Positions 45,411-54,411 of a stretch of 64,000 nucleotides of DNA are shown here, piece by piece (the stretch's first letter is position 1; each line of letters opens with the position of its first letter). A program made the position numbers and the translations under genes. The notes beneath the pieces were generated by a model, which worked only from the letters and a program-made list of their open reading frames with translations, had not been told where the DNA came from and searched no databases. This DNA comes from Shewanella baltica (GTDB lineage Bacteria > Pseudomonadota > Gammaproteobacteria > Enterobacterales > Shewanellaceae), in the NCBI RefSeq assembly GCF_900456975.1, contig NZ_UGYM01000002.1:310001-374000 (forward strand), given 5' to 3'.

Positions 45411-46769
45411 CTTTGGTCTAACCGGAAACTTGTTTTTACTCATTTTAAGGACTCTTGGATAAGCCCTTTCCCGTTTACCATCCAACTTAAATTGCCGTGC
45501 ATTGCGTTCTATATCCAATACGTCTCTCGGGACATTCCCCGGTGTTTGTGATGGCAGTTGTGTCAACTTGAAGATGATATAACTCGCCGCATCCCTAAAA
45601 CTCAGTTGATTAGGATGGACCGATGGCAAGCTTTTAGCCATCAGCAACATCTTATATCTAATGAGATTATAGGCCAGTAGCACGCCCCACAACTCTTGAG
45701 TCACCAGCTCCGGTAGTTGACTGCGTAGCGTAAAACGACTCTCCAACAGATGTTGTTTCATCTCTCTGTAGCCCAGTTCGATTTCCCATCGATGGGCATA
45801 TAAGTCGACGATGTCTTCGCTGGGGTAACGCATCGGGTCTGTCAACGAGGTCAAAATGGCGACTGACTTACCTTTCACTGTCTTAGTGAGTAAACGCGCT
45901 TCAAGGGTATCAGGGAGCTGCGGCCATTTCTTTCTGGCTTGAGGCGTGGTGGTGAGTTTCACCCACTGGTCATGTTTTCCCAATGTTCGAACCACCTCAT
46001 ATTGAGTGCCTTTCTTCAATGGCAACAACCAGTGGCTATCAGGTTGCGCTTGCTGCCAAGCATGTAACAGGCCGAGCGAGTAAAATCCTCGATCAAATAG
46101 GGTTAGGCTGTGATTGGGAATGCTAGGAATGAGCTGAGATGCTAAGTTCATTTCATTTTCGGCAACCGAATCAAAGGCGCTGTTGACCAACAAATGGCTG
46201 CTTAACTCCATCAAGCAAACCATGCGAATTTGCGGATAAGCCGCTTCGCCTGAAGCGTTTGCGGTGCGCGCAAAGGCGGCTTGATTTTGGACACTATCGG
46301 GTGTCCGCCACACTACACCGTCAACACCATACAAGTTAAGACCGCACCAATGAGGATGTTCAGCTCTCGCGTGCCAGGTATTAGCGCTGCGACTAAACAC
46401 TTCTCGAATAACCTCGCTGCCCAATCGTTTTCGAGCCTGAGTCACGGCGCTGCGTGCAACATAATCAATCTCTTGCGGCAAAACAATGTCGAGTTTGTTG
46501 ATGAGTGACCGAATAGATTCCCCTCGGAACAAAGCCATTCCGATAACGGCCCAAATCATCGCATCCATCGGCAATTTACGCCGTCTTAATGTCGCAACGC
46601 CCTGAGAGTCCAAACAAGATTGAATTAACTCAGGTTCTAACACATCAGCTAAGCAGGTGAATTCGGTTAGGCGGGTAATATGAGTGCGGGCGAGTGCTTC
46701 TGAGAGTTGCATAAAAAAATCCGATGACAAGAGGTCATCGGATTTTGATCTTTTCAGCGAGATCGTCAA
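45390..46769 (-). CDS. IS4-family DDE transposase
   Basis: A 459-residue transposase. The three catalytic acids are Asp in [13 protein letters not shown], Asp in [12 protein letters not shown] and Glu in [17 protein letters not shown], which carries the full Y-(2)-R-(3)-E-(6)-K signature. Intact. An alternative start is the ATG at 46712, just after a strong hairpin that would otherwise sit inside the 5' coding region. No overlap with host genes. Confidence 0.94.
   Translation of the reverse strand: MTISLKRSKSDDLLSSDFFMQLSEALARTHITRLTEFTCLADVLEPELIQSCLDSQGVATLRRRKLPMDAMIWAVIGMALFRGESIRSLINKLDIVLPQEIDYVARSAVTQARKRLGSEVIREVFSRSANTWHARAEHPHWCGLNLYGVDGVVWRTPDSVQNQAAFARTANASGEAAYPQIRMVCLMELSSHLLVNSAFDSVAENEMNLASQLIPSIPNHSLTLFDRGFYSLGLLHAWQQAQPDSHWLLPLKKGTQYEVVRTLGKHDQWVKLTTTPQARKKWPQLPDTLEARLLTKTVKGKSVAILTSLTDPMRYPSEDIVDLYAHRWEIELGYREMKQHLLESRFTLRSQLPELVTQELWGVLLAYNLIRYKMLLMAKSLPSVHPNQLSFRDAASYIIFKLTQLPSQTPGNVPRDVLDIERNARQFKLDGKRERAYPRVLKMSKNKFPVRPKKNAVHS
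46713..46746 (-). terminator. Terminator-like hairpin at right end of the IS4 element
   Basis: A 13-bp perfect stem AAAATCCGATGAC / GTCATCGGATTTT with a 5-base loop, followed on the minus strand by a continuous T7. It lies in the first 20 codons of the longest transposase frame. It would block transcription entering from the right flank. Confidence 0.8.
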
Positions 46770-46796
46770 GTGATCTGTCTTAACTGATCGGCATTA

Positions 46797-46816
46797 CCTA
46801 TATAGGGAGCTTTTTT
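46797..46816 (+). terminator. Right target duplication and right half of the nrfA terminator
   Basis: CCTATATAGGG (46797-46807) followed by AGCTTTTTT, the displaced T-run arm of the nrfA terminator. Confidence 0.85.
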
Positions 46817-47020
46817 ATATCCTTTATTAAAGGATAAATATTAAATTTTTATTTCAATTATATATTTTTTGCATTAAGGTGTGCGCCGCTAGGAGAGCAG
46901 GTTCGTTTAAATATAAATTTAAATGGATATTAATGATAATGGAATAAGCAATACTGAGATTGTTTCTTCGTTATCTTCATCTTTTACTCCTAGCTTATAA
47001 TCATATAAGGGAATACTTTG

Positions 47021-47773
47021 ATGAAAAAAATTACCGCGCTAGCAATATTATTAGGTTTCGTAAGTGTTAATGCCGCTGCTGCACAAGATAATCCATATCA
47101 GCATGAAGCAGGCCTAAAATATAGCGCAAATTCTGAAGAGTTCAGCGATGGTCTGTGGAACGCGAATTATCGTTACTACATTAGCCCAGTTGACCAAACT
47201 AAAGGTCCTTATGCGCTTAATGGATTTTTAGCTCAAACGTCTAATGTTGGCGTTAATTACAGCAATTATGATGAATCAGATTTAGATACCATTGGTGTTG
47301 ATGGCGCTTATGTATTTGCTTCTAAATGGTTTATTGCTGCTAACTATCAACGTTCTGAAATCGGCAGTTTTGACTGGAACACTTACGGTGCAGAAGTCGG
47401 TTATTACTTCAACGATAGCTCTGCAGTATCTGCTTTCTATAACGATGGCAGCGATAGCATCGAAGAGTCATACGGTTTAAAAGTGCGTAGCTTTATTGCA
47501 CTGCAATCAACCACTGGTGTTGATTTGAGCGCAAACTGGACACATCAAGATTCTGACGACACATTCAATTTAGGTGCTGATTGGTATGTGACTAAGTCAT
47601 GGTCTGTTGGTCTAGGCTATACCGATGATGGTCATGATGATACTTTCGTATTGAAAACCGCTTATTGGTTACGTCTGTCTGATAGCTTCTCTGCAAACTT
47701 TGAGTTAGCTAGAGAATTAGATTCAGATGCTGATGGTGTATTTATTGGTTTAGGTTTGACTGGTCGTTTCTAA
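47021..47773 (+). CDS. Putative outer membrane beta-barrel (porin-like) protein
   Basis: A 250-residue protein with signal peptide (ITALAILLGFVSVNAAAA) and alternating amphipathic strands ending in an aromatic residue (VFIGLGLTGRF), the usual C-terminal signal for outer-membrane barrels. Repeated patterns such as WNANYRYYISP, FIAANYQRSEIG and YGAEVGYYFND suggest about ten to twelve strands. Negative charge is high, with many Asp and Ser. A putative porin family is possible; substrate unknown. AAGGGA is about 10 bases before the ATG at 47021; the TTG at 47018 is not preferred. Confidence 0.8.
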   Translation: MKKITALAILLGFVSVNAAAAQDNPYQHEAGLKYSANSEEFSDGLWNANYRYYISPVDQTKGPYALNGFLAQTSNVGVNYSNYDESDLDTIGVDGAYVFASKWFIAANYQRSEIGSFDWNTYGAEVGYYFNDSSAVSAFYNDGSDSIEESYGLKVRSFIALQSTTGVDLSANWTHQDSDDTFNLGADWYVTKSWSVGLGYTDDGHDDTFVLKTAYWLRLSDSFSANFELARELDSDADGVFIGLGLTGRF

Positions 47774-47854
47774 TTTAATTTTTGTAACGATTATTTAATA
47801 TAAAGGTCACAAGTTAATGTGACCCTTATTCTTTTACTCTAAATGAATTTAAGA

Positions 47855-48397
47855 CTATTTTATCAGTTTTAATAATGCCCTAAAGCGCTCGCCTTGGGCT
47901 TGATGTTGTAATTCAAATAATAGCGATTCCACGTTAGTTAATAAGGCGCCTCTGGTCGTCATCATCTGAATACCCAGTTGTTTATTATCGGCACTGCGTG
48001 ACGAGACGCCATCTGCCACGAGATGCACCGAATATTGCTGTTCTATAAGGTCACAACAGGTTTGATAAACACACACATGGGTTTCAATGCCCGCCAGTAT
48101 GACGTGTTTACGATTTGTCTTAGTGAGTGCCTGCGCAAACTCTTCACAGTGCCAACCGCTAAAATGTTGCTTGGCAATGGGGGAGCCGGTTTTCTCCAGT
48201 AAGGTTTGAAGCCCTGGACTGGTTGCTCCGAGTTTATCGGGTAGCTGTTCTAACCACAGTATGGGTATTTCAAATAATTGTGCACCTTGGATTAAGGTCT
48301 GTAGTTGTTGGTGCAGCTTGTCACTGTTATCCATGATTTGTGCAAGTTTTCCCTGCACATCGACGATAACGAGAACACATTCTTCGGGTTTTAACAT
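47855..48397 (-). CDS. Isochorismatase-family cysteine hydrolase
   Basis: A 180-residue cytosolic hydrolase with the family triad: Asp in VIVDVQGKLA, a Lys in PIAKQHFSGW or nearby, and Cys in AGIETHVCVYQTC. This subfamily (YcaC-like) lacks an assigned physiological substrate; nicotinamidase activity is not implied. It is transcribed toward the barrel gene and away from glnK. Confidence 0.9.
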   Translation of the reverse strand: MLKPEECVLVIVDVQGKLAQIMDNSDKLHQQLQTLIQGAQLFEIPILWLEQLPDKLGATSPGLQTLLEKTGSPIAKQHFSGWHCEEFAQALTKTNRKHVILAGIETHVCVYQTCCDLIEQQYSVHLVADGVSSRSADNKQLGIQMMTTRGALLTNVESLLFELQHQAQGERFRALLKLIK

Positions 48398-48741
48398 CGG
48401 GCCTTCCTTCTGCGCTTGATGATTGTCTTAGTGATGATCTTCGCTTTTGTCTAAGAGCTTGTGCTGTGATGCTCAGGTTTCATCTCGATTTACGCTTCCC
48501 CCAGTAGACCCCAATTTAACCTTGTTACCAATAGGCCTAAGGTCGAATAGCTGCTGCACTTAAACTGCTCACTAAAAGAGTGCGTTGCACTTGTTTGTGC
48601 TCGATTATGGTGCATTTTTAACCTTTAAAAATAACATTTTTTAGTTAAAGTTTAAAATAATCAGTAAGTTAAATTGTTGGCCTAATGATTGAATTAACTT
48701 TGATACAAGTTAATAACAATCGCGTTTTTTTGGAGGTCAGG
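48398..48741. other. glnK upstream region
   Basis: 344 bases without a gene. The promoter for glnK-amtB should be here. I looked for a sigma-54 GG-N10-GC motif and did not find a convincing one. Confidence 0.45.
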
Positions 48742-49080
48742 ATGAAACTAGTCAGCGCTATCATCAAGCCATTTAAGTTGGATGATGTCCGTGAAGCTAT
48801 CGCCGGAATAGGTATTGAAGGCATGACGGTGACCGAAGTTAAAGGTTTTGGCCGTCAAAAAGGGCACACAGAGCTGTATCGTGGCGCCGAGTATCAGGTG
48901 GATTTTTTGCCAAAAGTAAAACTAGAAATTGCCACTAAGGCTGAAAATCTCGACATGTTGATTGAGGCCATTACCACTGCGGCCCATACGGGGAAAATTG
49001 GCGACGGTAAGATCTTCGTCGTCGACTTAGAACAAGCTATCCGTATCCGTACGGGTGAACTCGATACAGAAGCGCTATAA
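48742..49080 (+). CDS. glnK: Nitrogen regulatory protein P-II (GlnK)
   Basis: A 112-residue trimeric signalling protein. MKLVSAIIKPFKLDDVREAI opens the fold, the T-loop holds the uridylylated Tyr51 in ELYRGAEYQVDF, and the B- and C-loops are ATHTGKIGDGKIFV-like and IRIRTGELD. Position directly before amtB makes GlnK more likely than GlnB; it plugs AmtB when nitrogen is ample. GGAGGT is well placed before the ATG at 48742; the longer frame from 48685 is rejected. Confidence 0.94.
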   Translation: MKLVSAIIKPFKLDDVREAIAGIGIEGMTVTEVKGFGRQKGHTELYRGAEYQVDFLPKVKLEIATKAENLDMLIEAITTAAHTGKIGDGKIFVVDLEQAIRIRTGELDTEAL

Positions 49081-49090
49081 GGGGCTGACA

Positions 49091-50341
49091 ATGGAAGAAT
49101 TAACAAAATTAGGCGGCACAGTCACTGAACTACGCTTTGCACTCGATACCTTTTACTTTTTGATTTCTGGTGCGTTAGTTATGTGGATGGCGGCGGGATT
49201 CGCCATGTTAGAAGCGGGTTTAGTTCGCTCTAAAAACACCACTGAAATTTTAACTAAGAACGTTGTTTTGTACGCGATTGCCTGTGTGATGTATCTGCTG
49301 GTTGGCTACAACATCATGTATGTGGATAACACTGAAGGGGGTTGGTTGCCATCGATTGGTACCTTAATCGGTTCTCAATCATCAGATGCGAGCCATGCAT
49401 TAGAATCTGACTTCTTCTTCCAAGTGGTGTTTGTGGCAACGGCGATGTCAATTGTCTCTGGCGCTGTGGCGGAACGGATGAAGTTATGGGCTTTCCTGTT
49501 CTTCTCTGTGGTGATGACAGCGGTTATCTATCCAGTAGAAGGGTATTGGACTTGGGGCCAAGGTTTTATCTCTAAACTGGGCTTTGTGGACTTTGCCGGT
49601 AGCGGTATTGTGCACATGACAGGTGCGACGGCGGCGATTGCGGGTGTGTTGTTGCTCGGTGCGCGTAAGGGTAAATATGGCCCTAACGGTCAAGTGAATC
49701 CTATCCCTGGCTCTAATTTGCCGATGGCAACCTTAGGTATGTTTATTCTGTGGATGGGCTGGTTTGGCTTCAACGGTGGCTCGCAATTAATGGTGTCGGA
49801 TGCGGCGAATGCGAGCTCAGTGGCAAAAGTGTTTGTTAATACCAATACTGCGGCGGCATTCGGTGCTATCTCTGCGCTTATCGTGTGTAAGATGATTTGG
49901 GGTAAAGCGGATTTAACCATGATACTCAACGGTATTTTGGCGGGTTTAGTGGCGATTACTGCAGATCCTCTTTCACCTTCACTGCTAATGGCGGGTGTGA
50001 TTGGCTTAGTTGCGGGCGGCGTGGTGGTGTTCTCGATTGTGGGCTTAGATCGCATTAAGATTGACGATCCAGTGGGCGCGATTTCAGTACACGGCGTGGC
50101 TGGCTTCCTTGGTCTAATGTGTGTGCCATTATCCAACGCTGATGCGACTATTACTGGGCAGTTGACCGGTGCAGCCTTCATCTTTACTTGGGTATTCTGT
50201 TCATCCTTTGTGGTTTGGTATGTGATTAAGAAAACCATGGGGATCCGTGTGACAGAGGAAGAAGAATACAATGGTATGGATGCGTCTGATTGCGGTATCG
50301 ATGCGTATCCAGAGTTTGTTACGGTTAAAAATGCTGGCTAA
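49091..50341 (+). CDS. amtB: Ammonium transporter AmtB
   Basis: A 416-residue inner-membrane ammonium channel with about eleven helices. Signatures are MWMAAGFAMLEAGLVRSKN, DFAGSGIVHMTGATAAIAG (with the first pore histidine), MFILWMGWFGFNGGS and VGAISVHGVAGFLG (second pore histidine). It starts 10 bases after glnK and is co-transcribed. No Amt signal peptide is obvious, and the first helix follows about 17 residues. A clear terminator follows. Confidence 0.95.
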   Translation: MEELTKLGGTVTELRFALDTFYFLISGALVMWMAAGFAMLEAGLVRSKNTTEILTKNVVLYAIACVMYLLVGYNIMYVDNTEGGWLPSIGTLIGSQSSDASHALESDFFFQVVFVATAMSIVSGAVAERMKLWAFLFFSVVMTAVIYPVEGYWTWGQGFISKLGFVDFAGSGIVHMTGATAAIAGVLLLGARKGKYGPNGQVNPIPGSNLPMATLGMFILWMGWFGFNGGSQLMVSDAANASSVAKVFVNTNTAAAFGAISALIVCKMIWGKADLTMILNGILAGLVAITADPLSPSLLMAGVIGLVAGGVVVFSIVGLDRIKIDDPVGAISVHGVAGFLGLMCVPLSNADATITGQLTGAAFIFTWVFCSSFVVWYVIKKTMGIRVTEEEEYNGMDASDCGIDAYPEFVTVKNAG

Positions 50342-50399
50342 GTAAACTGGCGAATTAATTGTGATTCAACTTGATGCCTAGCGTGGATCGAGGGATAGT

Positions 50400-50425
50400 A
50401 AAGCAGAGCTTAGGCTCTGCTTTTT
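50400..50425 (+). terminator. Terminator of glnK-amtB
   Basis: AAAGCAGAGC / GCTCTGCTTTTT with a short loop and a T run on the plus strand, 58 bases after the amtB stop. Confidence 0.9.
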
Positions 50426-50555
50426 ATATGGGTCATCGCAATGGTTGAAGCTCAATTAGTTTAAGGGGGAAGGCATAAGTCGGTTGCCGAGTATTACTGT
50501 TTCCTTGCAGCATTATTTACCTGCACCATTTACTGCACGAATAAAGGAGTGAACT

Positions 50556-50894
50556 ATGAGTTTAAATGCCACAGCTGTCGGTCAATTTACGCGACTCAGT
50601 CTTATCGTCATTTCTGGCTTGATATCAGTATCTGCCTTAGCAGGAGAAGTCATAGTTAACCGCTCGAGTGAGTCTGTCGATGCCTTTGCTGTGCGCGATC
50701 AAGTGCTCAAGGATTTTGAGTGGCAGGAGTCGCTGCGTCGTCAGCAGCAGATCCAAATTCTGCAGGCTTTACCTTTAGGTTGTATTACTGTGATGAAGCC
50801 CTATCGCTATTTCACCTGTGGGGAACATAACTATCGGCCGTACAATTACCAGCAGCGCGAGTTATACATAGAGGTTGATCGACCTTCGCAGTAG
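50556..50894 (+). CDS. Secreted hypothetical protein
   Basis: A 112-residue protein with a signal peptide (LSLIVISGLISVSALAG). The mature part has a charged, glutamine-rich helix (EWQESLRRQQQIQILQALP) followed by a short domain with two cysteines (LGCITVMKPYRYFTCGEHNYR) likely disulfide-bonded. AAAGGAG precedes the ATG. No family recognised. Confidence 0.75.
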   Translation: MSLNATAVGQFTRLSLIVISGLISVSALAGEVIVNRSSESVDAFAVRDQVLKDFEWQESLRRQQQIQILQALPLGCITVMKPYRYFTCGEHNYRPYNYQQRELYIEVDRPSQ

Positions 50895-51021
50895 CTAACT
50901 TGCTAAATCACTTACCGTTATTTTTTAACGATAGCGATTGTCATTTTTTGTAACCATTTTATGTCGTCTTTTTCGCCATTTGTAATAAGCTCAAATAGGA
51001 GCTAATGGTGTGGGAGGACAT

Positions 51022-52215
51022 ATGTCGAAACTATTCCGAGCCGTATACCTGAGTGCCATCATGGGCACTGCACTCAGTCAGTTGTTTGCCTGTAGCTCGA
51101 CGACCATCGAGCCTGATCCGTCTGATCTTGAGTCGCTACTTGCCGATTCACTGTTTTCCCCTGTCGCCGATATTCCTTCAGTTGCGGATATTTTTTATTT
51201 GCCGCCAGAGGTGGTGACAGACGTAAAGCGTAGCTATGACAAATACACTTTTTCCCACAATAACGCCATGTTAGCCAACGAATGGTTAGCCAGTTATATC
51301 AATGCCAGTCAAACCAATAGCGCTAAAATTGATTTTCGCTATCAAGATAACCTGACCCAAATTGCCCGTGAAACCTACGCCCAAAGGGCGGGGAATTGCA
51401 TGTCCTTAGTGGTAATGACTTCTGCGCTGGCGGACATATTGAATGTGGGCGCTGAGTATCAAGATATCGCTATTGAACCCGTATGGGACAAGCAAGGGGA
51501 TTTCTATTTAATCAATGGTCATGTGAACTTACGCTTACTTCCGCCCGAGAATTTGCATTCAGTCTATGTGTCATCTTCGGCAATCTTAGTGGACTTTATG
51601 CCTGAGCGCGCCCTACGAGGATATGGTAAGACCCGAGTGAATAAGCAGACCTTAATCAGCATGTTTTACAACAACATGGCGGCAGAGTCTTTAGTGAATG
51701 GCGATTTAGACAGAGCCTATGCCCTCATCAAAGCGGGTTTAAACGTCGGTCAGTTTGTGCCCTCACTCAATACGCTCGCCATCATTTATCGGCATAAAGG
51801 GGATGAGAAACGGGCCGAACAGGTGTATCGCTATGCCCTTAAATTTGAATCGAAAAATTTAACCACGCTTTATAACTTAGCTTTGATTTTAGGGGATCAG
51901 GGGCGGCTTGATGAGTGGGCCGAAATCAATAAAGTACTTGAATTAGCAAGAATACATAATCCCTATTACTACTATGATATGGCGCAGCAAGCCTTTGATG
52001 AGCATCAATACGACGAGGCTTTGGCTTGGTATCAAAGGGCGTTGGCTAAGGCCGATTATCGGCATGAATTCTTCTTCGGTTTATCAAAAACCTACTGGGC
52101 GCTGGGGGATGAAAAACGTGCCAAACTGAATATGGAAAAAGCGCTAGCTTTGAGCCGCGATGATTCAGAGCGTCACCGTTATCAGAACAAGTTACAAGTC
52201 ATGCTGCACCATTAG
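51022..52215 (+). CDS. TPR-repeat lipoprotein with transglutaminase-like N-terminal domain
   Basis: A 397-residue lipoprotein: signal sequence ending in lipobox LFAC (SSTT follows), a transglutaminase-like region with QRAGNCMSLVVMTSALAD (Cys) and INGHVNLRL (His), then several TPR units (VPSLNTLAIIYRHKGDEKRAEQVYRYAL and DEALAWYQRALAKADYRHEFFFGLSKTY). It is anchored in the inner or outer membrane. The role is unknown; similar proteins process or scaffold envelope complexes. GGGAGG lies just before the ATG at 51022. Confidence 0.82.
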   Translation: MSKLFRAVYLSAIMGTALSQLFACSSTTIEPDPSDLESLLADSLFSPVADIPSVADIFYLPPEVVTDVKRSYDKYTFSHNNAMLANEWLASYINASQTNSAKIDFRYQDNLTQIARETYAQRAGNCMSLVVMTSALADILNVGAEYQDIAIEPVWDKQGDFYLINGHVNLRLLPPENLHSVYVSSSAILVDFMPERALRGYGKTRVNKQTLISMFYNNMAAESLVNGDLDRAYALIKAGLNVGQFVPSLNTLAIIYRHKGDEKRAEQVYRYALKFESKNLTTLYNLALILGDQGRLDEWAEINKVLELARIHNPYYYYDMAQQAFDEHQYDEALAWYQRALAKADYRHEFFFGLSKTYWALGDEKRAKLNMEKALALSRDDSERHRYQNKLQVMLHH

Positions 52216-52591
52216 TATTGGCTAGCTCTTTAGCATCCAGTTCTCTTACATAGAGAGCTGGCATCAATTGCACTCATTCAAGCGTTTAGTCGTTAACACC
52301 TTAGCTGACAGGCATGGATAGCTCACTCATACTTGCCGCAAGCATTTCCCGCCTGCTTTTTATCCGCCATATTCGATTTTGTTCATCAAGGCTGTGAGTT
52401 AGCTGGCATATTTGAATTTTAATTTTTTTTAAATATATTAAAACAATAAGTTATATTTGATTTTTTGAAATGGAGACAACTTGGTTGCATTGGCGCTTGA
52501 GACTCGATAAATTGAACTCAGTATTGCAGTTGAGATCCCTTATCGCAGCGATAGAAATAGCCTAAAACACCAGAGTTGGAGCAGTAAAATT
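52216..52591. other. aroG upstream region
   Basis: 376 bases without a gene. A hairpin (CCAGTTCTCT / AGAGAGCTGG) near 52237-52261 may end the TPR gene. I see no clear TyrR box. Confidence 0.45.
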
Positions 52592-53647
52592 ATGTATTAC
52601 CAAAATGATGACGTTCGCATTAAAGAAGTAAAAGAGTTACTTCCTCCTATCGCGATTCTAGAACGATTTCCTGCTTCTGAAAAAGCCTCTGCGACTGTGT
52701 TTAATGCGCGAAATAGTATCCACAATATTCTGGCTAAAACTGATGATCGCCTGTTAGTGGTGATTGGGCCTTGTTCTATCCACGATCCCAAAGCGGCGTT
52801 GGAATATGGTCAACGTCTGGTTGCGCTGCGTGAGCGTTATAAGGATCAACTCGAAATCGTGATGCGAGTGTATTTTGAAAAGCCAAGAACCACAGTGGGT
52901 TGGAAGGGGCTGATTAACGATCCTTACATGGATAACAGCTTTAAACTCAACGATGGTTTACGCACTGCGCGTAAGTTATTGGTGGATTTGAACGATAGCG
53001 GCATGCCAACCGCGGGCGAGTTTCTTGACATGATCACCCCACAATATATGGCAGATTTAATGTGCTGGGGAGCCATCGGCGCCCGTACTACTGAATCACA
53101 AGTGCACAGAGAGTTAGCCTCTGGTCTTTCTTGTCCGGTCGGTTTTAAAAATGGGACAGATGGCACCATTAAAGTCGCTATCGATGCGATAGGTGCTGCC
53201 AATGCACCGCACCATTTTTTATCTGTGACTAAGTTGGGTCATTCGGCGATCGTTTCGACGAAAGGTAATCCTGATTGCCACATTATTTTACGTGGCGGCC
53301 GCGAGCCTAATTATAGTGCGCCGCATGTCGCTGAAATTAGCCAGCAGTTATTAAAAGCTAAACTTGCCGACAACATCATGATCGACTTTAGCCATGCCAA
53401 TAGCAGTAAACAGTATCAACGTCAGTTAGTGGTTGCCGAAGATGTGGCTGGCCAAGTGGCGACGGGCAATACTGCTATTTTTGGTGTTATGGTAGAAAGC
53501 CATTTAGTGGAAGGTCGTCAGGATTTAATTGAAGGTCAAGAGTTGTGTTATGGCCAGAGTATTACCGATGCGTGTATCGGTTGGGATGATACCGAGCGCC
53601 TGTTGGCCATTCTGAATCAGAGTATTATCGAACGCCGTCAGGTTTAA
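52592..53647 (+). CDS. aroG: Phenylalanine-sensitive DAHP synthase
   Basis: A 351-residue 3-deoxy-7-phosphoheptulonate synthase, first step of aromatic amino acid synthesis. It closely follows E. coli AroG throughout: MYYQNDDVRIKEVKELLPP, VIGPCSIHDP, VYFEKPRTTVGWKGL, IGARTTESQVHRELASGLS and MIDFSHANSSK. The AroG-type N-terminus points to feedback inhibition by phenylalanine. Isolated gene with its own terminator. Confidence 0.96.
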   Translation: MYYQNDDVRIKEVKELLPPIAILERFPASEKASATVFNARNSIHNILAKTDDRLLVVIGPCSIHDPKAALEYGQRLVALRERYKDQLEIVMRVYFEKPRTTVGWKGLINDPYMDNSFKLNDGLRTARKLLVDLNDSGMPTAGEFLDMITPQYMADLMCWGAIGARTTESQVHRELASGLSCPVGFKNGTDGTIKVAIDAIGAANAPHHFLSVTKLGHSAIVSTKGNPDCHIILRGGREPNYSAPHVAEISQQLLKAKLADNIMIDFSHANSSKQYQRQLVVAEDVAGQVATGNTAIFGVMVESHLVEGRQDLIEGQELCYGQSITDACIGWDDTERLLAILNQSIIERRQV

Positions 53648-53720
53648 TTGTCTGCTCGTGCGAACATCAAACGCAACGATACCTGAGTTAGTCGTTAACG
53701 ATTGCGGCTAAAGTAAAAAC

Positions 53721-53748
53721 AAAGGCGCTATCCCGGCGCCTTTGTTTT
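53721..53748. terminator. Bidirectional terminator after aroG
   Basis: AAAGGCGC / GCGCCTTT, 7-base loop, T-rich on the plus strand and T5 on the minus strand. It lies 3 bases before the stop of the convergent small gene. Confidence 0.85.
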
Positions 53749-53750
53749 AT

Positions 53751-53927
53751 CTATTTATTGCTTATTTCAACAATGTATTCATTTGCTTTGGCTAAGCTAC
53801 CAAAGGCGGCAATAAGGTTGTCTCTACCTTTATCTTGTATCTCTGGATTGCCTGATTCGATCATCATCCACACCCAAGTTTGGATCAGTGGTAATGGCGG
53901 GTATTGAACTTTAGCGGAATCCAACAT
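53751..53927 (-). CDS. Small conserved-looking hypothetical protein (58 aa)
   Basis: Starts MLDSAKVQYPPLPLIQTWVW at 53927, with AAAGGAAGC at good spacing; the longer frame to 53999 is not supported. Hydrophobic and acidic mix, with no signal or motif recognised. Strong ribosome site and shared terminator make it a real gene. Confidence 0.7.
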   Translation of the reverse strand: MLDSAKVQYPPLPLIQTWVWMMIESGNPEIQDKGRDNLIAAFGSLAKANEYIVEISNK

Positions 53928-54411
53928 AAAGCTTCCTTTGATCTTATTTAATTTGTTTGTCTTAATGTTCTCGCTAGAGATTGGGCGTATGAATCGCAAA
54001 ATCTAGCGCGTAGAGGTTAACAAATTCTATCGATTTGTATAACCGCCTCCATGGCATTTTGGGCAAAACTGCAAAAATAATCAACAGCAGTAAGGTTGAG
54101 CTAAGCCTTCCCCCCATAGCCAACTTGTCTTCTGTTATACGGCGCAGAGCTCAAGTCAAACGCAAGCTATGGGTATTTATGTCAGCACAGAAATCAGTAT
54201 AAATTCATTTATTATGAATATGCCAGTGTAATACGTAAGTATGATGTTTTAGCTTTTAATAGGATCAGAATAGCAACGGATTGTGTCGTGAATAAGTCTA
54301 TTTGTCTGTCAGGAAAATCTGATTGATTTTATTCAAGCTTTGTTCGTTTCGTTTAGCTTATGTCTGGTTTGTGCTGTTACAATTGATATAACTCATTCAA
54401 GGTTATGTCCT
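53928..54411. other. Gap before the ABC exporter gene
   Basis: 484 bases without a credible gene. A small hairpin (ATTCAT / ATGAAT) lies near 54203-54219. Confidence 0.45.

Larger units (their letters stand above)
45377..46796. mobile_element. IS4-family insertion sequence, 1420 bp
   Basis: Terminal inverted repeats begin TAATGCCG at both ends. Left TAATGCCGTTCACTTAAGAG and right TAATGCCGATCAGTTAAGAC agree at 16 of the first 18 positions. An exact 11-bp duplication flanks it. It carries one complete DDE transposase. Inserted in the nrfA terminator, it leaves nrfA coding sequence intact. Confidence 0.94.

Noticed and set aside
48398..48741. A sigma-54 promoter for glnK-amtB
   Set aside because: The nearest candidate lacks the near-invariant GG and GC dinucleotides at the correct spacing.
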